NCBI GenBank assembly: GCA_029264225.1
Contig: JARICB010000182.1
Coordinates: 1-8,449 of the forward strand
DNA length: 8,449 bases
DNA from: Nocardioides sp.
GTDB taxonomy: Bacteria > Actinomycetota > Actinomycetes > Propionibacteriales > Nocardioidaceae
Reading direction: 5' to 3'
Every line of letters starts with the position of its first letter. The stretch's first letter is position 1. Both the position numbers and the translations under genes were made by a program. Below the pieces are notes generated by a model. That model worked only from the letters and a program-made list of their open reading frames with translations. It was not told where the DNA came from and did not search any database. Positions 1 through 7,363 of this stretch are shown here, one piece after another.

Positions 1-1427
1 AGGCTCGCACCCAGCAGTGGTTGCCGCTCGGGATCGGGATGGAGGCGATGCCGGCCGCCGGTGCCTGGAACACCGCGGTCTCCTTCGTCACCAACACCAA
101 CTGGCAGTGGTACTCCGGTGAGTCCACCGCCGGTCACCTCTACCAGATGACCGGTCTGACGGTGCAGAACTTCGTCTCCGCCGCGGTCGGTATGGCGGTC
201 GCGGTGGCCTTCGCGCGCGGCATTGTGCGCTCCTCGGCTGCCGGTCACGTCGGCAACTTCTGGGTCGACCTGGTCCGTGGCTCGCTGCGCGTGCTGCTGC
301 CGATCGCCATTCTTGGCGCTCTGGCGCTCGTCGCGTTGGGCGCCGTGCAGAACTTCGATGCCCCGCACGCGATCAGCACCCTGACCGGTGCTACCCAGAA
401 CCTCCCCGGCGGCCCGGTCGCCAGCCAAGAGGTCATCAAGGAGTTGGGCACCAACGGCGGTGGCTTCTTCAACGGCAACTCCTCCCACCCCTTCGAGAAC
501 CCGTCACCGCTGAGCAACCTGCTCGAGATCTACTTGATCCTGATCATCCCGTTCGCCATTGCGCTCGCCTTCGGCCGGATCGTCAACGACCGCCGTCAGG
601 GTCGTGCCGTGGCGTCGGTGATGGCAATCCTGCTGAGCGCCGCGATCGGCCTGCTGACGTGGGCCGAGATGGCTGCGCCCGGCACTGCCCCCGGTGCTGC
701 TGGCGGCGCGATGGAGGGCAAGGAACTCCGCTTCGGTGAAGCCGGCACCGCGCTCTTCGGGGCCGCCAGCACCGGCACCTCGACCGGTGCCGTCAACGGC
801 ATGCACGACTCGCTGACCGCTCCCGGCGGACTGATCACGATGTTCAACATGCAGCTGGGTGAGATCGCTCCGGGCGGTGTCGGTTCGGGCCTCTACGGCA
901 TGTTGATGCTCGCCGTGGTCACCGTGTTCCTCTCCGGGTTGATGGTGGGGCGTACGCCTGCCTATCTCGGCAAGAAGATCGGCAAGGACGAGATCACCCT
1001 GGTGGCCCTCTACGTAGTGACGATGCCTGCCATCGTCCTGCTCGCAGCTGCCCTCGCCATCAGCACGGACGCCGGGCTTGCGGGGATCCAGGAGAGCGGA
1101 CCACACGGCCTCTCCGAGGTCCTGTACGCCACCACCTCGGCCAGCAACAACAACGGCTCCGCGTTTGCCGGACTCAGTGTCGGCACGCCGTTCTACAACA
1201 CGCTGCTCGGCTTCTGCATGCTCATCGGACGCTTCCTGCCCATCGTCTTCGTGCTCGCTCTCGCCGGTCGGTTCGCCGCCCAGCAGAAGCTGCCCTCGGA
1301 CGCCGGCACGCTACCGACGCACAAACCCCTGTTCATCATCCTGCTTACCGGTGTAGCCCTGGTCTTGGTCGGACTTACGTTCGTTCCCGTCCTCGCGCTC
1401 GCCCCGATCGCGGAGGCTCTCCAGTGA
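1..1427 (+). CDS. kdpA: KdpA, K+-translocating subunit of the KdpFABC pump (5' partial)
   Basis: Membrane subunit that binds K+ selectively and carries it into the KdpFABC high-affinity uptake pump. The reading frame is open from the window edge (first whole codon at 3), so the protein is N-terminally truncated; the TTG at 21 is internal, not a start. It gives 474 residues. Aligned by memory with E. coli KdpA (557 aa), about 80 N-terminal residues are missing. All four selectivity-filter loops are visible: TNTNWQ (nt 90-107), [10 protein letters not shown] (from 444), STGTSTGA (from 768) and [10 protein letters not shown] (from 1143). The third loop has Thr where E. coli has Cys, as in many Gram-positive KdpAs. 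Several hydrophobic membrane segments lie between the loops. The C-terminus ending APIAEALQ matches the family end. Its TGA stop overlaps the kdpB start by 4 nt (GTGA), implying coupled translation. Identification is very secure. Confidence 0.97.
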   Translation, partial: ARTQQWLPLGIGMEAMPAAGAWNTAVSFVTNTNWQWYSGESTAGHLYQMTGLTVQNFVSAAVGMAVAVAFARGIVRSSAAGHVGNFWVDLVRGSLRVLLPIAILGALALVALGAVQNFDAPHAISTLTGATQNLPGGPVASQEVIKELGTNGGGFFNGNSSHPFENPSPLSNLLEIYLILIIPFAIALAFGRIVNDRRQGRAVASVMAILLSAAIGLLTWAEMAAPGTAPGAAGGAMEGKELRFGEAGTALFGAASTGTSTGAVNGMHDSLTAPGGLITMFNMQLGEIAPGGVGSGLYGMLMLAVVTVFLSGLMVGRTPAYLGKKIGKDEITLVALYVVTMPAIVLLAAALAISTDAGLAGIQESGPHGLSEVLYATTSASNNNGSAFAGLSVGTPFYNTLLGFCMLIGRFLPIVFVLALAGRFAAQQKLPSDAGTLPTHKPLFIILLTGVALVLVGLTFVPVLALAPIAEALQ

Positions 1428-3451
1428 CCGTCCCGTTTCGGCTAGCGCTCGCCAAAATGAGCCCGCGCCAACTGCTCGACAACCCCGTGCTGCTCGTCGT
1501 AGAGATCGGCGCAGCCATCACCACCATCGCCACGATCCTCGACCCGTCGCTGTTCGCGGTCCTGATCACGGGATGGCTCTGGCTTACCGTGCTCTTCGGG
1601 ACCCTGGCCGAGGCAGTTGCCGAGGGCCGGGGGAAGGCGCAGGCCGCCAGCCTGCGCGACCTGCAGCAGACCACCATGGCGCGCCGCGTCAACGCCAGTT
1701 CCGACCAGCTCGCCTACACGGGCAACCTGATGGCGCTGCCGACCGACGAGGTGCCCAGTGGCACTCTCCGGGCCGGCGACGTCGTGGTGGTCGAGGCGGG
1801 TGAGCGGATCCCCGGCGACGGTGACGTCATCGAGGGAGTGGCCACGGTCGACGAGTCGGCCGTGACGGGCGAGTCTGCCCCGGTGATTCGCGAATCCGGC
1901 GGCGACCGTTGTGCCGTCACCGGCGGCACGGTGGTGCTCTCCGACCGCATCGTCGTCCGGATCAGCTCCGACCCGGGCCACTCCTTCGTGGACCGGATGA
2001 TCGCGCTGGTCGAGGGCTCGGAACGACAGAAGACCCCCAACGAGGTCGCACTCAACATCTTGTTGATCTCGCTGACCGCGATCTTCGTGCTGGTGGTCGT
2101 CACCCTCTGGCCGTTCATGAGCTATTCCGGCATCGCGCCGTCGATGCTCGTGATGGTCGCCCTGCTGGTCTGCCTGATCCCGACCACGATCGGCGCTCTG
2201 TTGAGCGCGATCGGTATCGCCGGGATGGACCGGCTCGTACGCCGCAACGTGCTCGCCATGTCAGGTCGCGCCGTCGAGGCGGCCGGCGACGTCGACGTAC
2301 TCCTGCTCGACAAGACCGGAACCATCACCTACGGCAACCGGCAGGCGTCGGCATTCCTGCCGCTCGTCGGCATTACCCAGGTGCAGGTGGCAGCGGCCGC
2401 ACAGTTGGCGTCGCTCGCCGATGAGACCCCCGAAGGACGCAGCATCGTCGACCTGGTCCGCACCCGCGGTCTGGCCGAGGATGCCACGGTGCCCGACGGG
2501 GCCGAGCTGGTGGAGTTCACCGCCGTGACCCGCATGAGCGGCATCGACGTGGACGGCCGCAGCATCCGCAAGGGTGCGGGCAGTGCCATCACCATGTGGG
2601 TGCACAGCACCGGTGGCAAGCTCAGCGAGGAGCTCGATGCCATCGTGGCCGAGGTCGCTGAATCCGGCGGCACACCGCTGGTCGTGGCGGAGCGGATCGG
2701 CACCCAGCCGGCCCGGCTGCTCGGCGTCATCCACCTCAAGGACGTGGTCAAGGAGGGGATGTCCGAGCGCTTCGACCAGATGCGCAAGATGGGCATCCGG
2801 ACCGTCATGATCACCGGCGACAACGCGCTGACCGCCAAGGCGATCGCTGCCGAGGCCGGTGTCGACGACTACCTCGCTGAAGCAACGCCCGAGGACAAGA
2901 TGGCGCTGATCCGCAAGGAGCAGGAGGGTGGTCGACTCGTCGCGATGTGCGGCGATGGCACCAACGATGCTCCGGCGCTGGCCCAGGCCGATGTCGGGGT
3001 TGCGATGAACACCGGCACGACGGCCGCCAAGGAGGCCGGCAACATGGTCGACCTCGACTCAGACCCGACCAAGCTGATCGACATCGTCGAGATCGGCAAG
3101 CAATTGCTGATCACCCGTGGTGCGCTCACCACCTTCTCGATCGCGAACGACATTGCCAAGTACTTCGCGATTCTGCCGGCGATGTTCCTGGTGGTCTTCC
3201 CCCAGCTCGACCGGCTCAACGTGATGGGCCTGTCGAGCCCGGAGTCGGCGATCCTGTCGGCGGTGGTGTTCAACGCACTGATCATCGTGGCGCTCATCCC
3301 GCTCGCCCTGCGTGGCGTGAAGTCTCGTGTGGCCTCGGCCGAGGTGCTGCTGCGCCGCAACATCCTGGTCTACGGACTCGGCGGCCTGATCGCACCGTTC
3401 CTCGGGATCAAGCTGCTCGACCTGGTCATCTCCCAACTTCCCGGTATCTGA
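1424..3451 (+). CDS. kdpB: KdpB, catalytic P-type ATPase subunit of the KdpFABC pump
   Basis: ATP-hydrolysing membrane subunit that powers K+ uptake. It is 675 residues long, against 682 in E. coli, with a slightly shorter N-terminus. Visible motifs, in order: actuator-domain TGES at 148-151; M4 segment CLIPTTIG; phosphorylation motif DKTGT with acceptor Asp296; nucleotide-domain KGA at 383-385; TGDN at 464-467; and hinge GDGTND at 510-515. Asp576 and Lys579 in the [15 protein letters not shown] segment match the M5 Asp/Lys pair of E. coli KdpB that couples ATPase to transport. The start is GTG at 1424, overlapping the kdpA stop, with GGAGG at 1412-1416 seven bases upstream. Ser151 of TGES matches the E. 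coli serine whose phosphorylation inhibits the pump at high K+; its use here is inference. kdpC follows after 9 nt. No defect is seen. Confidence 0.98.
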   Translation: MTVPFRLALAKMSPRQLLDNPVLLVVEIGAAITTIATILDPSLFAVLITGWLWLTVLFGTLAEAVAEGRGKAQAASLRDLQQTTMARRVNASSDQLAYTGNLMALPTDEVPSGTLRAGDVVVVEAGERIPGDGDVIEGVATVDESAVTGESAPVIRESGGDRCAVTGGTVVLSDRIVVRISSDPGHSFVDRMIALVEGSERQKTPNEVALNILLISLTAIFVLVVVTLWPFMSYSGIAPSMLVMVALLVCLIPTTIGALLSAIGIAGMDRLVRRNVLAMSGRAVEAAGDVDVLLLDKTGTITYGNRQASAFLPLVGITQVQVAAAAQLASLADETPEGRSIVDLVRTRGLAEDATVPDGAELVEFTAVTRMSGIDVDGRSIRKGAGSAITMWVHSTGGKLSEELDAIVAEVAESGGTPLVVAERIGTQPARLLGVIHLKDVVKEGMSERFDQMRKMGIRTVMITGDNALTAKAIAAEAGVDDYLAEATPEDKMALIRKEQEGGRLVAMCGDGTNDAPALAQADVGVAMNTGTTAAKEAGNMVDLDSDPTKLIDIVEIGKQLLITRGALTTFSIANDIAKYFAILPAMFLVVFPQLDRLNVMGLSSPESAILSAVVFNALIIVALIPLALRGVKSRVASAEVLLRRNILVYGLGGLIAPFLGIKLLDLVISQLPGI

Positions 3452-3460
3452 GAGGTATTC

Positions 3461-4072
3461 ATGGAATCCCTGTTCACCCTCGCCAGGCACAGCCTGGCCG
3501 GCCTGAGGGCGCTCGCCGCCCTTACCCTGATCCTCGGACTGGCCTACCCGCTCGTGATCACCGGCGTCGCTCAGACGGCTTTCGACTGGCGGGCCTCCGG
3601 CTCGCTGGTCTCCGCCGAAGGGGAGCACACGACGTCCTACGACGACGCGGTCGGCTCGGCGCTCATCGCCCAGGAGTCGAGTGGCCCGGAATGGTTCCAC
3701 CCACGGCCCTCGGCTGCCGGTGAGGGCTGGGACGCCCTGGCGTCCTCCGGCTCCAACCTGGGTCCGGAGAACCCTGACCTGATCGCCACCATCGAGGAGC
3801 GCCGCGCGAGCGTGGCTGCCGAAGAGGGTGTCGACCCCGAGGCCGTCCCCGCTGATGCCCTGACCGCCTCGTCCTCGGGTCTGGACCCGCACATCTCGCC
3901 GGCTTACGCAGCTCTGCAGGTGGCGCGGGTGGCTTCGGCCAACGGGTTGCCGGAGGACGAGGTGGAAAGGCTCGTGGACGAGCACACCACCGGCCGCACG
4001 CTCGGGATACTTGGCGAGCGGCGGGTAGAGGTACTCAGGCTCAACGCTGCGATCGCGGAACTGCGAGACTGA
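3461..4072 (+). CDS. kdpC: KdpC, assembly/chaperone subunit of the KdpFABC pump
   Basis: Single-span membrane subunit that binds KdpA and KdpB and supports ATP binding and complex assembly. It is 203 residues long, somewhat above the 190 of E. coli. One N-terminal membrane helix lies at about residues 15-37, with the rest predicted outside. Family signatures are present: GSALI after the membrane-proximal region, FHPRPSA at 79-85, GSNLG at 97-101, and SGLDPHIS at 139-146 followed by an A-rich helix ending in ARVA. The extra length relative to E. coli appears to lie in the acidic stretch between GSNLG and SGLDPHIS and in the membrane-proximal loop. The start is ATG 3461 with AGAGG at 3451-3455, five bases upstream and overlapping the kdpB stop. 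kdpD starts 4 nt after its stop. The assignment is secure. Confidence 0.97.
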   Translation: MESLFTLARHSLAGLRALAALTLILGLAYPLVITGVAQTAFDWRASGSLVSAEGEHTTSYDDAVGSALIAQESSGPEWFHPRPSAAGEGWDALASSGSNLGPENPDLIATIEERRASVAAEEGVDPEAVPADALTASSSGLDPHISPAYAALQVARVASANGLPEDEVERLVDEHTTGRTLGILGERRVEVLRLNAAIAELRD

Positions 4073-4076
4073 GCGC

Positions 4077-6596
4077 GTGGAGATGTCGGGGGCGAAGCCT
4101 GTGAAGCGAGGCAGGTTGCTCGTCTACCTGGGCGCCGCCCCCGGCGTCGGCAAGACCTTTGCGATGCTCGACGAGGCGCGTCGGCGACACGCGCGCGGCA
4201 CCGACGTGGTGGTCGGCTTGGTCGAGACGCACGACCGGCCGCTGACCATCCGGCAGCTCGAAGGGCTCGAGTTGATCCCGCGCCGCGAGATGGTGCACCG
4301 GGGGAGTGTCTTCACGGAGATGGACACCGACGCGATCCTCGCGCGCAGGCCCGCCGTTGTCCTGGTCGACGAGTTGGCGCACACCAATGTTCCCGGCAGT
4401 CGGCACGAGAAGCGCAGTGAGGACATCGAGGAGATCCGGGCCGCCGGGATCGACGTCATCACCACCGTCAACATCCAGCACCTGGAGTCGCTCAACGAGG
4501 AGGTCGAGCGGATCACCGGCATCCGTCAGCGCGAGACCGTGCCCGACGAGGTGGTGCGCACGGCCGACCAGATCCAGCTGATCGACATGAGTCCTGAGGC
4601 GCTGCGTCGCCGACTCGCCCACGGCAACGTCTACCGCTCCGAGCAGATCGACGCGTCGTTGTCTTCCTACTTCCGGGTCGGCAACCTGACGGCGCTGCGC
4701 GAGTTGGCGCTGCTGTGGTTGGCCGACCGGGTTGACGACTCGCTGGAGTCGTATCGACGAGAGCACCGCATCGATCAGTCGTGGCCAGCCCGGGAGCGAG
4801 TCGTGGTCTCCGTCACGGGAGGTGCGGAGACGGAGACGTTGATTCGCCGAGGGGCTCGGATCGCCCAGCGCTCGGCGGGCAGCGAGCTGATCGCCGTTCA
4901 CGTGCTGCGCAGTGACGGTCTGGGGCGCGTCGATGACGCGGCGCTGCGCGAGAGCCGGCGGCTCGTGGAGTCGCTGGCGGGGTCGTTCCACACGGTCGTA
5001 GGCGACGATGTCGCCGAGGCCGTCATGGAGTTCGCCCGCGGCGTCAACGCTTCGATGGTGGTGGTCGGGGTGTCCAGCCATACCGGCATCCGACAGATGT
5101 TCACCGGCTCCACGGCGACCCAGATCGCCCAGTTGTCGGGACCGATCGACGTCTATCTCGTGACGCACGAGGCGGCAGCGGGCGGTGGACCGCGGCGACG
5201 AACGGCCTCGCCACTGAGCCCGCGCCGCCGGGCCTACGGATGGCTCGCCGCACTCACCCTGCCGCCCCTGCTCACCGTGGCCCTGCAACTTGTCTCCAGC
5301 GGAGGTCCGCTGTCACTCGAGGTGATGTTCTTCCTCGCCCTGACAGTGCTGGTGGCCATGATCGGAGGACTGCTCCCGGCATTGTTGGCGGCGTTCACCA
5401 GCTTCCTGCTCCTCAACTGGTATTTCACCGCACCCGTCAGCCGGTTCACCATCGCCGAGCCACAGAACCTGGCCGCCCTGCTCGTTTTCGTGGCCGTGGC
5501 CGCGGGCGTCGCATCGGTAGTCGATCGCGCTTCTCGTCGCGGCATCGACGCGGCGCGGGCACGGGCCGAGGCATCGACCCTGGCCGGGTTGTCGCAGTCG
5601 GTACTTACGGGCAACGACACCGCCGACGCCATCGTGTCGCGGCTACGCGAGACGTTCAGCCTCGGAGCAGTCTCGCTGTTGACTCGGGCACCGGGCGGCG
5701 GATGGGAGGTGCTCGCCTCCGATGGGCCCCAGGCACCCACCGGGCCCGAATCGGCGGACAGCACCGTGCCGGTCGACGAGACTCGGGTGATCGCTATTCG
5801 GGGTCGTGAACTGCGCGCGGCCGACATGCGAGTGGTCGAGGGCTTTGCGGTGCAGATGGGTCTGGTGCTGGAGTATCGCCGGCTGCGTGAGCATGAACTC
5901 CGCGCCCGTGACCTCGAGCGGGCCGATGCGACCAGCACCGCCCTGCTGCGCGCGGTCTCCCACGACCTGCGCACTCCGCTGGCCACCATGCGTACATCGG
6001 TGGACGGGCTGCTGGTCGCGGGAGAGGCCAAGCTGGGCGATGACGACCGCACCGAACTGTTGGGCACCCTGGACAAGGCGACCGACCAACTGGAGCGGCT
6101 GATCGACAACCTCCTCGACCTCTCGCGTATCGGTGGCGGGCTGCTGAGCCCGTCGATCCGCCCCACCAGTCTCGACGAGGTGCTGCCGCTCGCGGTCGCT
6201 GCTCACCCGGGTCGGGTGCGGCTGGAACTCGACGAGAGCATGCCGCTGGTTGCGACCGATTCGGGGTTGCTCGAACGGGTGCTGGACAACGTGATCAGCA
6301 ACGCCGTCCGCCTCTCGCCTCCTGAGAAGCAGGTCCGCATCGATGCCCTTGCCGACCCGAGCACGGTGGAGGTGCGCATCACCGACCGCGGCCCCGGCCT
6401 CGGCGCTGACGCGCAGGAGCGAATGTTCGAGCCCTTCCAGCGCCTGGGCGACGCCAGTCCTGGCGGCTTGGGGCTGGGCCTGGCCGTGGCCCGCGGACTG
6501 GCCGAGGCCATGGGTGCCACGCTGGTCGCCGAGGACACCCCCGGCGGCGGGCTGACGATGGTGCTGACCCTGCCGCGTGCACTGGCAGGATCGTGA
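4077..6596 (+). CDS. kdpD: KdpD, membrane sensor histidine kinase for K+ limitation
   Basis: Histidine kinase that senses K+ or ionic stress and controls KdpE phosphorylation. It is 839 residues (894 in E. coli). Domains in order: N-terminal KdpD domain (about 12-220) with Walker A GAAPGVGKT at 19-27 and a Walker-B-like LVDE whose Asp is residue 98; universal-stress-protein domain (about 240-364); four membrane helices of the DUF4118 type (about 387-407, 416-430, 431-447, 465-484); a short GAF-like linker (about 505-600); DHp domain with phospho-acceptor His629 in SHDLRTPL; ATPase domain with N-box Asn738/Asn742, G1 box DRGPG from Asp770 and G2 box GLGLGL from 797. The start is uncertain. GTG 4077 lies 4 nt after the kdpC stop with only a weak ribosome site; ATG 4083 and GTG 4101 are in frame and would remove 2 or 8 residues without touching a domain. 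Confidence 0.96.
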   Translation: MEMSGAKPVKRGRLLVYLGAAPGVGKTFAMLDEARRRHARGTDVVVGLVETHDRPLTIRQLEGLELIPRREMVHRGSVFTEMDTDAILARRPAVVLVDELAHTNVPGSRHEKRSEDIEEIRAAGIDVITTVNIQHLESLNEEVERITGIRQRETVPDEVVRTADQIQLIDMSPEALRRRLAHGNVYRSEQIDASLSSYFRVGNLTALRELALLWLADRVDDSLESYRREHRIDQSWPARERVVVSVTGGAETETLIRRGARIAQRSAGSELIAVHVLRSDGLGRVDDAALRESRRLVESLAGSFHTVVGDDVAEAVMEFARGVNASMVVVGVSSHTGIRQMFTGSTATQIAQLSGPIDVYLVTHEAAAGGGPRRRTASPLSPRRRAYGWLAALTLPPLLTVALQLVSSGGPLSLEVMFFLALTVLVAMIGGLLPALLAAFTSFLLLNWYFTAPVSRFTIAEPQNLAALLVFVAVAAGVASVVDRASRRGIDAARARAEASTLAGLSQSVLTGNDTADAIVSRLRETFSLGAVSLLTRAPGGGWEVLASDGPQAPTGPESADSTVPVDETRVIAIRGRELRAADMRVVEGFAVQMGLVLEYRRLREHELRARDLERADATSTALLRAVSHDLRTPLATMRTSVDGLLVAGEAKLGDDDRTELLGTLDKATDQLERLIDNLLDLSRIGGGLLSPSIRPTSLDEVLPLAVAAHPGRVRLELDESMPLVATDSGLLERVLDNVISNAVRLSPPEKQVRIDALADPSTVEVRITDRGPGLGADAQERMFEPFQRLGDASPGGLGLGLAVARGLAEAMGATLVAEDTPGGGLTMVLTLPRALAGS
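6587..6590 (+). promoter_or_regulatory. Ribosome-binding site deciding the kdpE start
   Basis: AGGA inside the last codons of kdpD, with seven bases to ATG 6598. It supports the 226-residue KdpE rather than the longer form from GTG 6577, which has no comparable purine run at a proper distance. Its place within kdpD suggests that translation of kdpE is coupled to that of its partner kinase. Confidence 0.6.
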
Positions 6597-6597
6597 C

Positions 6598-7278
6598 ATG
6601 GCAGCCCACGTGCTCGTCGTCGATGACGAACCCGCGCTGGCGCGCGCCCTGGAAATCAACCTCAAGGCGCACGGCTGGACGGTGACGACGGCCGCCGACG
6701 GTCGCAGCGCCCTCGACGCCGTCGCAACCGTCCACCCCGACATCGTCCTTCTCGACCTCGGGTTGCCCGACCTCGACGGCATGGAGGTGATCGAAGGCAT
6801 CCGCGGGTGGACCAATGTGCCGATCGTGGTGCTCTCGGCTCGCCAACTCGGTGAGGACAAGGTCGACGCACTCGACATCGGGGCCGACGACTACATCACC
6901 AAGCCTTTTGCGATGCAGGAGTTGATGGCCCGGCTGCGGGCGGCGTTGCGACGCTCTGCGGTCCCCGTGGCTGCTGACGCTCCGCTGACGATCGGTGAAC
7001 TGGTGATCGACTTCGCCCGCAAACGCATCACCCGCCACGGCGACGACGTACGCCTGACGCCCACCGAGTGGGCCTTCATCGACCTGTTGGCTCGCAATGT
7101 CGGAAAGCTGGTCACCCGCGAGCAGATCCTGCGCGAGGTATGGGGTCCGAGCTATGTAAGCGAGACGCACTACCTACGCGTCTATGCCGCGCAGCTGCGC
7201 CGAAAGCTGGAGGCGGATCCGGCACATCCGCGCCACATCATCACCAGCCACGGGCTCGGATACACCCTCGAGACCTGA
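6598..7278 (+). CDS. kdpE: KdpE, OmpR-family response regulator activating kdp transcription
   Basis: Cytoplasmic DNA-binding regulator phosphorylated by KdpD; in the family it activates the kdpFABC promoter. From ATG 6598 it is 226 residues, one more than E. coli KdpE. The receiver domain (about 4-118) has the acidic pair Asp9/Asp10, phospho-acceptor Asp53 in LLDLGLPDLDG, Ser80 in VVLSAR and Lys102 in TKPF. The winged-helix domain (about 130-224) shows LTPTEW at 153-158, a recognition-helix region VSETHYLRVYAAQLRRKLE at 187-205, and the final wing GLGYTLE. ATG 6598 was chosen over an in-frame GTG at 6577. It lies one base after the kdpD stop, has AGGA at 6587-6590 seven bases upstream, and puts the first beta strand (HVLVVDDE) at the usual distance from the N-terminus. 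Directly coupled to kdpD as a cognate pair. Confidence 0.97.
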   Translation: MAAHVLVVDDEPALARALEINLKAHGWTVTTAADGRSALDAVATVHPDIVLLDLGLPDLDGMEVIEGIRGWTNVPIVVLSARQLGEDKVDALDIGADDYITKPFAMQELMARLRAALRRSAVPVAADAPLTIGELVIDFARKRITRHGDDVRLTPTEWAFIDLLARNVGKLVTREQILREVWGPSYVSETHYLRVYAAQLRRKLEADPAHPRHIITSHGLGYTLET

Positions 7279-7317
7279 CACCCCCCGGAACCCCCTCGCC
7301 ACCGTGGCTAGGGTGTC
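7277..7317 (+). terminator. Inverted repeat after kdpE, possible weak terminator
   Basis: GACACCC (7277-7283) and GGGTGTC (7311-7317) are exact reverse complements, 27 bases apart. The left arm overlaps the kdpE stop codon by two bases. Between them is a smaller near-palindrome, GCCAC-C-GTGGC (7298-7308), directly before the right arm. RNA could form a two-tier stem, but the left side carries an unpaired 14-base C-rich stretch and no U-run follows the right arm, so this is not a canonical intrinsic terminator. Actinomycetes often use U-poor hairpins, so a partial terminator is possible. The same bases contain a likely glyS -10 element, so the repeat may instead be incidental or an operator. 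Confidence 0.3.
7309..7314 (+). promoter_or_regulatory. Likely -10 hexamer of the glyS promoter
   Basis: TAGGGT within GGCTAGGGTG fits the TAnnnT pattern common for housekeeping-sigma promoters in actinomycetes. Initiation about seven bases on, near 7320, would give a glyS leader of roughly 43 nt. No good -35 hexamer is visible at 17-18 bases upstream (CGGAAC at 7286-7291 is a poor match), so the call rests on the -10 alone and its placement in the only spacer before glyS. Confidence 0.4.
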
Positions 7318-7326
7318 TCATCCAGA

Positions 7327-7341
7327 CCGGCAGCCAGCCGG
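7327..7341 (+). other. Small hairpin in the glyS leader
   Basis: CCGGC (7327-7331) and GCCGG (7337-7341) can pair as a five-base GC-only stem with a five-base AGCCA loop. It sits 11 bases before the glyS ribosome site and would be near the 5' end of the mRNA if transcription starts around 7320. It could stabilise the 5' end, but stems this short arise easily in such GC-rich DNA. No T-box features (long leader, AGGGUGG-type antiterminator, specifier loop) are present. Confidence 0.25.
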
Positions 7342-7352
7342 CCCGCACACCT

Positions 7353-7357
7353 GAGGA
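7353..7357 (+). promoter_or_regulatory. Ribosome-binding site for glyS
   Basis: GAGGA with six bases to GTG 7364. It fixes the glyS start: the frame has no in-frame ATG until 7532, far inside the conserved N-terminal catalytic region. Confidence 0.75.
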
Positions 7358-7363
7358 CCACAA

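Noticed and set aside
768..791. Thr instead of Cys in the third KdpA filter loop as a selectivity change
   Set aside because: The STG form of this loop is common in Gram-positive and cyanobacterial KdpA, so it is a normal family variant.
2947..3723. Alternative + frame (258 codons) over the kdpB/kdpC junction
   Set aside because: Out of frame with both genes, extremely Arg/Pro/Gly-rich, and both genes around it are intact without it.
3059..3985. Open frame on the - strand (308 codons) opposite kdpB/kdpC
   Set aside because: Antisense shadow of conserved coding sequence, dominated by Arg, Gly, Gln and Asp, with no domain or ribosome site.
4006..4011. GATACT as a -10 for an internal kdpDE promoter in kdpC
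   Set aside because: No -35 at a proper distance, and the match is no better than expected by chance in this stretch.
4041..5288. Long open frame on the - strand (415 codons) opposite kdpD
   Set aside because: It lies wholly across the kdpC end and the N-terminal and stress-protein regions of kdpD. It is rich in His, Arg, Gln and Asp with no recognisable domain, which is how the antisense of a GC-rich gene reads.
6577..6597. Longer kdpE from GTG 6577
   Set aside because: It would add seven non-conserved residues and overlap kdpD by 20 nt. ATG 6598 has the better ribosome site and the family-typical N-terminus.
5643..6878. Long open frame on the - strand (411 codons) opposite kdpD/kdpE
   Set aside because: It crosses the kdpD-kdpE junction antisense to two clearly recognised genes, has low-complexity composition and no motif. 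Stops are rare on that strand because of high GC.
7320..7363. T-box or other riboswitch controlling glyS
   Set aside because: The leader is at most about 85 nt and probably about 43 nt, too short for a T-box, and no antiterminator or specifier element is seen.
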